In this document: positions 1-10,506 of the stretch, one piece after another
How the letters are laid out: every line of letters begins with the position of its first letter
Numbering within the stretch: position 1 is the first letter of the stretch
Origin: Poronia punctata
Taxonomy: Eukaryota > Ascomycota > Sordariomycetes > Xylariales > Xylariaceae
NCBI GenBank assembly: GCA_022579005.1
Contig: MU401489.1
Location: forward strand, 62,001 to 126,000
Direction of reading: 5' to 3'
Length of the DNA: 64,000 nucleotides
The notes under the pieces: generated by a model
Databases searched by the model: none
Seen by the model: only the letters and a program-made list of their open reading frames with translations
What the model was told of the DNA's origin: nothing
Program-made: the position numbers and the translations under genes

Positions 1-377
1 GGGGCATAAGAACTACTTTGGTGACTAGATCACGACACACGTATCGGGGGGTTGAAATGAGTATTAAATCATATGTTCTGACCCTCGTCGGCGTAGACCT
101 AGTACTGATTGCGCCCCTTTTCAAAAAGAAAAGCATCACGCTCTACACAGTACTGTATTCTCTTGTTCTAGACAAGCACTATCTTATGTACCTAGGTAAG
201 GTAGCGTGACCGGCAAAACACTCTATTTGAGTCGAAGTGGGATATTTTTTGATGACACAAGACGCATAATACATAGTTTTTAGCTAACTTCCTGCCCTAA
301 CGCTTGCACGCTTTTCTTTCTCCAGTACTTAGATCTAGATACCTGCAAAGTCTATGAATTTTTTTTCTTTTCTTTCT
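1..377. other. intergenic, 3' flank of the b5 reductase gene
   Basis: No gene seen. A 63-codon open frame on the plus strand (18-209) has no recognisable motif and looks like chance. Confidence 0.6.
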
Positions 378-1551
378 TTAGAACTTGTACACCTGTTCCT
401 TGGTGTATCCCAGCTCCTTCAGGACACCCGACAACTCTCCCTGGTCTCTAGGACTTGTCTTGGTTCCAGAGATGGCCTTGTACATGCCCGGAGGCCCACA
501 GACAAAGATCTTGATATTTCCCTCCTTGGGCTCGGGCAGGACCGTCTTGAGCAGGTCCTTGGTGATGAAGCCCTTGTTTCCCACCCATTCCTTGGGGGGG
601 TTGTCGAGGACGTAGAAGGCGCGGAAGCGCTGCGGGTACGTGTTCTCGATCTCGGCCAGCTCGCGCTTCAGCAGGATGTCCTCCTCGCTCACGTTGCCGA
701 AGACGAGCGTCACCTTGGTCTTGTCCTCCGGGTTGCTGAAGATGGTCCGGATCAGCTGGAACATGGGCGTGATACCCGTGCCGCCGGCCACGAGAGCGAT
801 GTGGTCGTGCTTGTTGGCCGTCCAGGGATATTTGGGTAGGGGACCCTTGAACTCTAGTCGCTGGCCTGGAACCATGTCGTGTAGGTGCGTCGACATGGGG
901 CCGCCGGGGTATTTCTTTACTACGAGCTCAATGTAGCCTTTCGTATCTGCCGTCAATCTCGTTAGCGATAAATTTTTTTTAAAAAAAAGAAATTTACGGC
1001 GCAGGGGGAAACAAGAACTTACCCTCGTCGCTAGTAGGGGTATATGGTCGGAGGACGGGCTTCTCGCCCTCAGGCACGAACTTGGTAAGCAGGGCGCTGG
1101 CGACAGCCAAGCCGGAGACCATGTCGTCCTCGGGAAGCTTGAAGATGAACTTCTTGGTGTTGTGGTTGATGACCTCGACATCCTTCAAAAGCAGGGAGAT
1201 GAAGCCCTGGTCTCCGCCGGTAAAGGCCTTCTTGACCGGGCCGACGCTGCTGGAGACCTTGTTCAGCTCCTCTTTCACCTTGTCCTCGGCCTTGGCTCCG
1301 GACGGAGAGTTGAGAAAGTAGTAGCCGATGCCGCCGATGCCGAGAGCGCCCGCCGCGGCGTAGGCGATGCTGTTGGAGCCGCTCTTTGCGGGTTCGGTTG
1401 CGTATGATCGCGTCGAGAGGAGAGACTTTGTTGCGTGGGTTCCGATTAGTTAGTCTAGCTTCTCTTTGGCCTTCTAGATCCGGGGGGGGTCATTCTTAAA
1501 ACTTACGCGCTTCAGGGGCTGCGCCGCCCGGCAGGCTGATCTAGCAAACAT
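378..1551 (-). CDS. mcr1: NADH-cytochrome b5 reductase, mitochondrial (Mcr1-type)
   Basis: FAD enzyme that passes electrons from NADH to cytochrome b5; the Mcr1 form is in the mitochondrial outer membrane and intermembrane space. Three exons: 1551-1507, 1425-1023 and 946-378, giving 338 aa. Both introns (81 and 76 nt) are GT-AG. The N-terminus is basic and Ser/Arg-rich (residues 1-30), followed by a Gly/Ala-rich membrane segment (about 35-53), the usual Mcr1 targeting arrangement. FAD-binding RPYT is at 141-144, GGPMSTHL at 164-171, the NAD-binding GGTGITPM at 204-211 and CGPPGM at 299-304. Length and domain order fit the family. The second splice joins ...TSDE to DTKGY, restoring the family sequence. 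I am sure of the family and fairly sure of the mitochondrial form. Confidence 0.95.
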
Positions 1552-1957
1552 TTTAGTCTATCTTAGCGTGTGCAGAAAAAAGAGTGTTGAGGTCAATTTG
1601 AGTCTATAATGGGTATCTGGACGAAGGAATCGTGAGATTTGAGGCCGGGACATATCGTCGCAAGAAGCTGCGAAAAGACGCCCCACTAAAACCATTAACC
1701 GCATAACGTCATGCACCGTTGAAAACAGGTGCCACGAATGGAATGATTGGTGAATTGGCCACCTAAATTAGTGTATCCATTGCCTACAGGGGTAGCTCCA
1801 GCATCGCTTATAAATCCCGTCACAAAGTTGTCTTGAGTCCTGACAGTGAACATGAACTGCTCTATCTGTGCAAGCATTCCGGGTATGACAGACCAAGAAG
1901 ACAAGAAGGAGGCGTAGTCCATGCTTCATTCACTAACTAACTAACAAAATTGACAAT
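1552..1957. other. intergenic between mcr1 promoter and the oxidoreductase 3' end
   Basis: Contains a 75-codon ATG open frame on the minus strand (1922-1695). It has no recognisable domain, no supporting splice partners and lies directly downstream of the next gene, so I do not call it a gene. Confidence 0.5.
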
Positions 1958-3253
1958 TCATATCTTGAAAATATCATCAACATTGACAACCTGCCCTGTC
2001 ACCATAGATTTGTTTGCAGCTATACCGGTTAATATGGAAAGTGCGCCGTCGACATGACTAGCAGCGCGCCCGGACTCGTCCGGGTTGAGGGACTCCCCAA
2101 AAAGATCGTCCAACAACACTTTATCTCCGCCTCCGTGGGCGCCAACGCCGTCATCGATCGGAATCTCCCGCGGCTTCTCAAAGAGGGGCCGGAGGAGCAA
2201 CGTGCGTCTCTCCAGTGAACCCTCGGCCGCTTGGTCGCCGCCCGAGTTGACGTAGCTGTTCTCGACGACTTCCATCTCGAGACGGCCGGCGGTGCCGTTG
2301 AAACTGACGCGGAACCCCTCCCAGGGCGCGTAGGCCGTCAGCGAGTACGTCATCACGGCTCCGTTCTTGTATCGCACCAGCACATTCATGGTGTCCTCGA
2401 TGCTGATGCCGTCGCCGAACACGCTCTGGTCGCGATAGTATGCGTCTTCGTGCTCGGCGTCGAGGTACATGGCCTTGAGCTGTGGGTGCTCGTCCATGTG
2501 CAGGGCGAAGGGGTCGGTCTCGGCCACTCCGCTTCCATGTGCGCGCGTGTAGAACTTGGTTTCCCCGCGACGCTCGGCATTCTCCCGCCCGTAGAACTTG
2601 AGGTCGCCTTGGGCATATACAGTCGCCGGTCGGGTCTGCAGCCAGAAGTTGACGAGATCGAAGTGGTGCGTGCTTTTGTGTACCAGGAGGCCGCCGCTGT
2701 TGCGCTTGTCTCGGTGCCAGCGGCGGAAATAATCCGCGCCGTGAGAGGTGTTGAGCATCCATTCGAAATGCACACTCGTTACCGTGCCGATAGCACCTGA
2801 CCGGATCACTTCGAAGACTTTGGTGTTGTGGGGGGCGTATCGGTAGTTGAAGGTAACGCGCACGTTGTTGCCCGTCCTCTCCACGGCGTCGAATATCTCG
2901 CGGCAACGCGGTGCGTCGATGGTCATCGGCTTCTCCGTGATGACGTTGCATCCCAGTTCCAACGCCTTTACGATATAGATGTTGTGGGTCCGGTCTATGG
3001 TGGTGACGATGACTTCGTCCGGCTTTGTGTCTTTGATCATCTTGTCAAAATCGGCCGCAAGGAATGTCGGGACGGCACGGTGGCCCATGGCTTCAAGCTT
3101 GGAGTTGGCATAGTTCATGCGAGTTTGGTTCGTATCACAGATGCCGACGATACAGGATGTCTTTGCGTAGTCTTGCGCAATGGCTGTATAAAAGAACATG
3201 GCCCGCCCTCCAGTGCCTACCAAGGCATAACGTTTTCTCGTCTGTTCAGACAT
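1958..3253 (-). CDS. Gfo/Idh/MocA family oxidoreductase
   Basis: NAD(P)-dependent dehydrogenase family acting mostly on sugars, inositols and related polyols. Single exon, 431 aa, intact. The Rossmann fold starts at once with the nucleotide-binding VGTGGRA (about residues 12-18). The family-defining EKP triad follows at about 107-109 (ITEKPMT). Further on are the substrate-side stretch FNYRYAPHN and a KSTHHFD segment of the kind that carries the catalytic His in this family. The C-terminal half is the usual alpha/beta substrate domain. The substrate cannot be read from sequence. It is divergent from the MFS transporter at 4357 across a 1.1-kb shared upstream region, so a joint role in uptake and oxidation of a small carbon compound is possible but unproven. 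Confidence 0.88.
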   Translation of the reverse strand: MSEQTRKRYALVGTGGRAMFFYTAIAQDYAKTSCIVGICDTNQTRMNYANSKLEAMGHRAVPTFLAADFDKMIKDTKPDEVIVTTIDRTHNIYIVKALELGCNVITEKPMTIDAPRCREIFDAVERTGNNVRVTFNYRYAPHNTKVFEVIRSGAIGTVTSVHFEWMLNTSHGADYFRRWHRDKRNSGGLLVHKSTHHFDLVNFWLQTRPATVYAQGDLKFYGRENAERRGETKFYTRAHGSGVAETDPFALHMDEHPQLKAMYLDAEHEDAYYRDQSVFGDGISIEDTMNVLVRYKNGAVMTYSLTAYAPWEGFRVSFNGTAGRLEMEVVENSYVNSGGDQAAEGSLERRTLLLRPLFEKPREIPIDDGVGAHGGGDKVLLDDLFGESLNPDESGRAASHVDGALSILTGIAANKSMVTGQVVNVDDIFKI

Positions 3254-4356
3254 CTTGTGAAAAGCTTAACCAGGAGAAGGCTCTTTTGATTCCTTCACCA
3301 CTGCAGGGTCAGACTCAAGATAAAAAATGGTTGCACTCGCTAGGTTTACACACCAATGTTTTCCGCTAACCTTTCCACCGTCTAGTGACAGTACATCTCA
3401 TGTCCTCTATGCTGAGGTCGTAGGGATGACGAGGTAAGGTTGGAGAACTTGGAGGAGGTCATTAATATCTCCTAGCTCTTCTCCAAGACGGGTGGAATAG
3501 CTGCCGGCCGCAATGCTTGTCATGCAGCAACCTCATGTCTTGAGGCATAGTAATATCAGAGCAAATCCAGTTACATCCAGGCCTCATTTTAGGATTGGTG
3601 GAAATACATCGTCATCTATTCTCCCTTGAGCTTACAAAGTTCTTCTACTCGTACATCCATCTGAGGTTCTCCGCTTCAACCCCAGACCCATTCACACGCA
3701 GTTTGCGGGGAAGTTGGAGCCCACCAACATCTACCGGGATTCCTACATCAGTCCATGGCCAATGAGGACCGGGTGATAGCTTTGGTATCATCGGGGATTG
3801 TCTAACAGGTATAATCACCAAACATGAGTTGTGGCTCGAGCGTACGGGAAGACGTGAGCATGCCTTCTGTCGGCCCCAAATCAACCGAATGATAATCCTG
3901 CCTTGGGGTTTACGGTAAGTCGAGACTCGCCGTGGCTCGCCCGGTGACAGACATCCTAATGAACGCGTCGATATCAAATCTAGTTGTACGGGGCCCGGCA
4001 TCAGGAGAGGGTGAGTTTTATATTCGCTCCAACTATAGAACTTGACGAGCCGAAGGAACCCCAGCATAAGATGTAGGTCTCCTGGCTGGCTGATGACCGA
4101 GTATTGATCATGTCAGCATGGGCATTTATTTAGATCCGACAATATGATACAGTAGCGATGTTTGGTACCTAGTCCTTACCGTTACTCAACTCCGCATTTG
4201 TGTTCACCGACACTTATAAGGCCTTGTATACCTAGCTCCCAAGCTTCTCCCCCTTCACTAATAAGGGGTCATCGTCTGCCCGTTTGGACGGTTATGGTAG
4301 TCCTCTATTTCCCTCATGCCATTACACTCGGGTCCTATTAAAAAGTAAGACCAACA
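3254..4356. promoter_or_regulatory. shared divergent upstream region
   Basis: Lies between two divergently transcribed genes, so it should carry both promoters. For the transporter side there is a TATA-like TATAAG at about 4215 and a CT-rich stretch at about 4238-4260, a common fungal start-site context. A 140-codon open frame inside it (4067-3645, minus) has no family features and is not called. Confidence 0.4.
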
Positions 4357-6375
4357 ATGGCCGGTGACTCTTCAACATCCGCTGCACCTACGGCAGACCC
4401 AATATCTCCAGCAAGAGCAAGTTCGACCAAAGTCCTCGCCGATAAGGCTGCCAAGTTCATCGCGGACCATGGCGAGATTGAATTCGATTATGAGGAGGAG
4501 CGCGGCGTCCTTGGACGAATCGACATGCGTATTCTTCCACTTCTCCTCGGTGCATACTTCTTCCAACAACTCGACAAGTCCTCGCTGTCGTATGTGTCGA
4601 TATTTGGCATAATCGAAGATGCACACTTGACGTCCCGTAAGATTTCCTTCGTACTACTATTCTAGTTATTCTCCTATCCAGGCAGGATGAGATATCATTC
4701 CTTGCAAGTTCAAAGTCCCTTGCCCAAAATAAAACCCCCATGCTTCAATGTGGTCACTTATATAGTCCCTACAGAGGAATACTCCTGGCTAGGTTCGATC
4801 TTGTATTTCGGCCAGCTAGCCTTCCAGCCCATAGCAGCTTTCTTGCTCGTCCGATTACCTACGGGTAAAGTTATCGGCACAGCCATCATTCTATGGGTAT
4901 GTTTTCCCCTCTCTTCCATATCATGAGAAAAGGGGGAAATCTCAACAACCAAAATGCCAGGGCGCCTGCGAAACCCTCCTCGCAGCAAGCACAACTTTCC
5001 GCTCTCTCATAGCTCTCCGATTCCTTCTCGGCGCATTCGAAGCACTCATCGCGCCCAGCTGCATCGCCATAACGCAGATGTGGTGGCGTCGCTCGGAGCA
5101 AACACTACGAACATCCTACTGGAACGCCATGAACGGCGTAACGCAGATCGTCGGCAGTTTAGTGACATATGGTCTCGGCCACATCGCCAGTCACCGCGTG
5201 TATAGCTATCAGGTCATATTCGTGTTTTGCGGCGGCCTAACCGTTCTTTTCGGCATCGTTTTTATCTTGCTTATGCCCGACTCTCCTATGGAGGCTAGAT
5301 ATCTGTCTGAACGCGAGCAGCTGGTCGCTGTTGAGCGTCTGAGGGCGAATCAGATGGGCGTTGCGAGTCGGAGGTGGAAATGGGGACATGTTTTGGAGAC
5401 TTGTATGGATTTTAAGACTGTGCTTTGGTTTTTGATCATGACTTCCATCTCGTGAGTTTCTCCCTTTCTTTTTTTTTCGAATTTATAATATATCCTGATG
5501 ACTGGAAATGCAGGATCGCAAGCGGCGGGATTGGAACATTCGGGAACCTCATCGTCAAAGACTTTGGGTTTACCAACTTTAACGCAATCCTCTTCAACAT
5601 TCCCTTTGGAGTAATCCAATTCGTCGTTACCATGTAAGTTGAAGCCCAACCACCATATCCCTATTTTCATTTCTATATATGTACGTACCTCCCTAACCAC
5701 ACACAAACACACACACACACCAGAGCCTCGGCCGCGATAGCAACCAAAACGCGCAGAAAAGGTCTCGTCATCGCCGGCCTCAGCATACTCCCGGTAACGG
5801 GAACGATCCTGATGCTCGCGGTCCCGCGCAAGAACGGAAACACGAAAGGGGTGCTTCTCTTCGGATATTACCTCGTCTCATGTCTGGGCGCCATCACGCC
5901 CATGATCTTCACCTGGCAAGGACAGAACACGGGCGGCGATACCAAGAAGAAGACGACTACGGCTGTTGTCATTGTCGGTATGTGTGTTGGGAATATCGTC
6001 GGTCCTCAACTGTTTAGTACGAGAGATGCGCCGCTTTATCGTCCGGGATTGATTGCGGCTTTGGTACAGTTTGTTTTGGTTGGGGCTCTTGGCTTGTAAG
6101 TCTCTTTTTTCCTTTTTTTCCCCCCCAAGGTTAGACTGGACTGACATGGGTCGTTTTTCAGACTCATCCCTATATATCTCATGTTCCTGAATAAATGGCA
6201 TAGTAAGAAGCGAGTACAACTTGGCAAAAGAGCCGACATGGTGGACGAGTCCATGTTGAAGAAGAAGGAGATGATACACACAGAAGGCAAAGAACATGTT
6301 GTTAGTGTTGAGGATGATAGGGGGCTTCAGGATTTGTCTGATTTGATGAATGAGGATTTCATCTATGTTTACTAA
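4357..6375 (+). CDS. MFS transporter, Dal5/allantoate permease (ACS) type
   Basis: Plasma-membrane importer of the anion:cation symporter group of the major facilitator superfamily; known fungal members carry allantoate, pantothenate, biotin, nicotinate and similar organic acids. Six exons: 4357-4636, 4775-4896, 4961-5451, 5514-5633, 5724-6095 and 6162-6375, giving 532 aa. All five introns are GT-AG and every join restores frame. Family signatures include DMRILPLL and QQLDKSSLSY before membrane segment 1, SWLGSILYFGQLAFQP, GACETLLAAS, RFLLGAFEALIAP, MWWRRSEQ, LLMPDSP at the end of the N-terminal half, and the acidic hydrophilic tail. Intron 4 contains a CA repeat. The substrate is unknown. 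The divergent oxidoreductase suggests a sugar-acid or similar compound. Confidence 0.92.
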
Positions 6376-6724
6376 GTTTTTAATTCATTTTTCTTATTTT
6401 TTACCACAACCAGAAAGATATCATGTCTCAAAATACAATTGTGAGCTTTTTTTTTTTTTCAAATAATGTTTTCCATATACCCCTTTGTGTCAACCCGCCT
6501 CCGCATCCGGTTGCTACCTACTTACAAACAAAGGGGCTCGCTCCGGCTACCTACCATGACGAACCAACCAACCAACCAACCAACTCCCCCTTTCCAAGTA
6601 CCCTGCGGCATCTCTCGAAAAGCCTACTTAGTTAACGGAACAAAAAAAAACCCTTCCCTACGAGTAGTAGAAGAAGAAGAAGAAGAAGAAGAAGAAGAAG
6701 AAGAAGAAGAAGAAAAAGGGAAAG
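6376..6724. other. intergenic with (GAA)n microsatellite
   Basis: Short spacer downstream of the transporter. A perfect AAG/GAA trinucleotide tract of about 45 bp (6668-6714) ends just before the next start codon, with an ACCA repeat at about 6562-6585. Confidence 0.7.
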
Positions 6725-8118
6725 ATGGAGAAAAAAATGCCCGCCCCAACCCTCCTCGACCTAGCACGAACAAACGTCCTCGAAGTGGTCCACGGAAAAA
6801 CAAGCATAACCAAACGATGGCCCCGAAAAACACACACCACGGCCTCCCAACCCCCCAACTTCAAGACCTCCCCATCCCTCATAAACGCTCTCGAGGCACT
6901 GCAGACCCTCCAGTTGAAACGCGACATGTATATCGACGCCAACGCCTTGACAGTCGCATTATCGTATCTATATGATGCTTTGCCGGAGATTGTGAGACGG
7001 GATGTGGATATTTTTCCTTCCGTCTTCTTGCCTGAAGAGCAGGACAGGCGAAAGGGACAGAAGCGGTTCTGTATCATTCCGGTCGAACGAGAAGGAGGTT
7101 GTTGGGTTTTGGTCATGATGCATTTCCCTTCGAGGAATTACGTGGTTATTGATCCCGATTATGGACGCGAGGGAAGAGAGAGAGAGGATGAGGTTGATCG
7201 CGGGTTGGGGTTTGATGATGGGAGGAGATGGAGGCCTTGGGTTTATCCGAGGTAAGGGTTTTTTTTTTTTTTTTTTGAAATATTCCTTTTCCCCTTTTCT
7301 TTGAATCTTTGCTTACATTATCTAGTATATAACCCCCCCCCCCCCCCCTTAATTATTTATCCCAAAAGGTAAAAAAAGTAGTAGAAGAAGAAGAAGAAAA
7401 ACTGATTACGAAGAAAAACAGTGAACCCCCCTCCAACAACAACATCTCCCGAAAAGGAAAAGGAAAAAGAAAAAGAAAAAGAGGAAGAAAAAGAATACTG
7501 GCCTTCCGGCCTACACATCTTCGAAATGATCCGTCACTGGCTAGACCGCATGGCCGAATTCAACTGCTGTAATCCGGGACAAGACGTCGGCGAGGTAGAG
7601 ACTTTCTGGACGCATCCGCATCCCGGATGGTTTAATCCCGATTATGTACGGGGGATAATGATTGGCAGTAACGTCTCCCCTCCCTCACCCCCTTTTCTTT
7701 CTTCTGGGGGGTTTTTTTTTTGGAGGAGCAGGAGGAGAATTTTTGCTAACCTAACCATTACAAAATCAAAGTCGTCGCATCAGCAATAAACAACACCCTC
7801 ATGCAAGGAACTACTCGTCTCGCCATCGAGCCGATTCTAGATAATGCTTTGCGGAATAATGTCGATGGGGAAGATGTGGAGCTTTGTCCTTCTTTTACTG
7901 AAAGTGAAATTGGTAGGAAGGATAGGATCTTTCAACCACAGGTTGATCGGGAAAGGGTTACCGTTATTGTTATGGAGAGTGATGATGATGATGATGACGA
8001 CGACGATGAAGAGGAAGAGATAATTCCGGAAGAGGATGATGTGGATGACGTGGATGAAGATATGAGCGGGGCTTTGGCTAGCTATAGTAGTGGTGGTTAT
8101 GATGATGTTGTTATCTGA
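6725..8118 (+). CDS. uncharacterised protein with Ulp1/C48-like fold pattern, probably lacking the catalytic residues
   Basis: Three exons fit: 6725-7251, 7414-7667 and 7772-8118, giving 375 aa in frame. Residues about 70-150 follow the Ulp1 (peptidase C48) pattern: a helix-rich segment, a S-x-F element, then IIPV, WVLV and a strand ending IDPD. In Ulp1 the strand begins with the catalytic His (HW); here the position is Cys (CW). The later segment RGIMIGIVASAIN resembles the strand and helix after the catalytic DCG, but the Cys is not there. A Lys/Glu run opens exon 2 and an Asp/Glu run lies near the C-terminus. Intron 1 (162 nt) holds a T run and 16 consecutive C. It converges on med8. The fold call is inference; the exon model is moderately sure. 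Confidence 0.5.
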
Positions 8119-9096
8119 GAAAGAGGATATGCTTAGGCCTTAAGGGCAAGGGGAAATGTATTTGGTTTGAGGGGTTGGATTAGGTACTTAGGTATATAGG
8201 GGTTGTATTTATAGGACGGATAAGTTGGATAGAACTGTGAGACAATATTTTGTGTAATGGGCATTCTCAAAGACTCAAGAGAGAGTATACGAGTAGTGAC
8301 TAAGTATCTATGTCGTATGTTCATAGCGGGTTGGCTATTTTCTTGCAAGGTTCGATATTTGCATTCTTTCATATTTACACGGGCAGAATAGGAAATCCGT
8401 GAATCTAGGAAAATGGAGAGGGATTAGGTTTAATAGTTGATATTACGCTGGCCAGGTAAAAACTGCCAAGATAACCTAGCCGCAGAGCAGGTACCTGGTA
8501 TCAAGATGCTTCCAAACTACCGCGGAATAAGAAAGACCCGAAACCCCTCTCTGGCAACACACCATGTTGGCGCATACCTTCTCCTGTTGGCCAATATTTT
8601 CCTTTCTCCTTTCTCCTTTCTCCTTTCTCCGGTTCGAAGACACCATATTCCTAGCCATACTGGAGTCGGACCATTTGGTTTTCATCTCGTCTGGCGCAAG
8701 GTGTGATCGGACGAAGTGATATAATCCACGCCCAGTTGATACGCCCACTACACCTTGCCAAACAAATATTTAATTTGCCGTTGCCTTCCGCTGTTCACTT
8801 TCTGCCACCACATAGAGAACCCAACTATCCAGCTCCACGGTTTAATCCTATGTCCGCATCTTCCCGTGGGATTGGCTCTTGGTGTAACACGGTGAGGTAA
8901 CGGCTAACAATGCCTGATAGCTTACCTTGCTTGCGCCTCTTTCGTTAGAGAGTCGTCAGTCTTATGACAAACAGAAACGGGATTTACCAAACTCACAATT
9001 GTAAAACTGATGCTCATATCATTTGAGCCCCGACTGCCCCCCATCTCGGACAAACCGTCAAGGACATGGGTAGTAGAAGAAGAAGAAGGAAAACTC
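8119..9096. other. intergenic between convergent genes
   Basis: Holds the 3' ends of two convergent genes. A pyrimidine tandem of about four CCTTTCT units lies at 8601-8630. No gene or RNA seen. Confidence 0.6.
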
Positions 9097-9923
9097 TCAT
9101 ACGATCTTCGTACCACGCGTAACAAGCCGCATATAACTTTCCAGCGTCGCCCCATAAAAGACAGGCCGCGCCGACGTCGAGATAGCAGGAACAGACGGCG
9201 GTGGAGGTGGCGGACGATCAATAATCATCAAATCAACACTTTCTCCACCAGTCTTTTCCCCCTCCTCCTCTTCTTCCTCTTCCTCGTCATCATCATCGTC
9301 GTCATCATCATCATCCTCAAACTTCTGCAACAACCCCGTCCTAACATTCTCAACCCCCATCTCTCTTTCCTCTGCCGTGAAAAAATCCCCTTCTTCATTC
9401 ATGACGTATTCCGCGATTCTGAGACCGCAAGCATCGCGATTCGCCGTCCACACTTCCTCGAGAGAAGCTGTCGTCCCTTGCGCTTCATCATTATCCGGTA
9501 AGTTGGCTAGCGCTTTTCGTCCATTGTCCATCTGCAGTTCGACATCTGGCTCGGGCTTCTTACGCAGGAGTTGTAACAGGACATTTTCTTGCGTTCGACC
9601 GGGAAAGTTGGTGGAAGGGTGTACGGCGATTCGACTAAATAGGTCGTCATGTTGGGTTAGGGAATCTATGATGGCGCGGAGATTGAGGCTGAGAATGTCG
9701 GCCGAGGCTTGGAGAGAGTCCCTGTTTTTTTTTAAACTCTGGTAAGAAAGATATCATGATAATATTCAATGGGTAGGAGGAGGTGTGCGCACATGTTTGG
9801 AAGCGGGTTGCTGTGGTAGACATCGTTCTTGAGACTGTTAATACTGCTAGATAAATGCAAGAGGCGCTGTCGCGTCTGCTCTACCGCCTTGAGCTCTTCT
9901 GGCGTCAGTCCGAGTGAGGCCAT
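9097..9923 (-). CDS. med8: Mediator complex subunit 8
   Basis: Nuclear Mediator head-module subunit that links activators to RNA polymerase II. Two exons, 9923-9793 and 9721-9097, with a 71-nt GT-AG intron, give 251 aa. The N-terminus has the fungal Med8 pattern: GLTPEELKAVEQTRQRL, then a helix to NPLPNM, and across the splice DSLQASADIL. The family-conserved HPSTNFPGRTQENVLLQLLRKK follows, and then the C-terminal region EEVWTANRDACG to TAEEREMGVENVRTGL. After this comes an acidic tract of ten Asp and eight Glu, then a Pro-rich tail. Length fits fungal Med8. The acidic run is encoded by mixed GAT/GAC and GAA/GAG codons. Confidence 0.93.
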
Positions 9924-10297
9924 GATTGACGATTGCCTTGATTTCAGCTAAGCTGGAAATTTTAACTTTTATCTTCCGGGAATCTGGACTATGGCTCAAA
10001 TCTCAGCCGAAAGGAAGAATGGAACAAAGCGTTGTCTAACCAGAATGGAACGGAATAGGTACATCATCAACAGAAGGTCGCGCAAATGCAGCTTGGACAA
10101 ATGCAACATCTCTGTGGGGTCTACGAGTACGAGTAGCTACAGCGGTCTAACTAGAAACGATTAGTCCAACGGCAACCTTATGCGGGGCATTATGCGGGAC
10201 AGTGTGAGCCGCTTGCAAGCCCATAACACGCCCAGTAATAAAGCAGTGATGGAGGGCCATTTTATGTGTAATTATCGTAGGGGTTTTTGCTAGAATA
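9924..10297. other. intergenic, med8 upstream region up to the retrotransposon
   Basis: Normal base composition up to the target duplication at 10298. No gene seen. Confidence 0.6.
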
Positions 10298-10302
10298 GAA
10301 TA
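10298..10302. repeat. target site duplication GAATA (left)
   Basis: GAATA directly precedes the 5' LTR and recurs directly after the 3' LTR at 17407-17411. A 5-bp duplication fits Ty3/gypsy integrase. Confidence 0.85.
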
Positions 10303-10506
10303 TGTTACGTACAACCCATTACGTATAGATATCCTACAGGGTAGGTGGTACCCATGTAGAGGGCAAGGGCTACCTATAGCATATCCTAAAGTATAAGGAT
10401 ATATTCTTTAAGGAATCCCCGCACAAGGACTTTTCTTTACTTTATTTTATACTATTTAAATAAATATAATATAAAGATTTTTAGCTTACATTAGCATTTT
10501 GCTATA
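10303..10506 (+). repeat. 5' LTR
   Basis: 204 bp, begins TGTTACGTAC and ends CTATA, the decayed form of CTACA seen in the 3' LTR. The outer (left) half is the better-preserved copy; the inner half is strongly C-to-T and G-to-A shifted relative to the 3' LTR. Confidence 0.93.

Noticed and set aside
354..839. Plus-strand open frame of 161 codons at the mcr1 locus
   Set aside because: Antisense shadow of mcr1 exon 3; no family features.
1695..1922. 75-codon minus-strand ORF
   Set aside because: No domain, no splice partner and no codon pattern that sets it apart; left as uncertain.
2178..2951. Alternative long frames inside the oxidoreductase (minus, also 2231-2800 plus)
   Set aside because: Arg/His-rich GC-frame shadows of the Gfo/Idh gene.
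3645..4067. 140-codon minus-strand ORF in the divergent promoter
   Set aside because: No recognisable motif; composition like chance readthrough.
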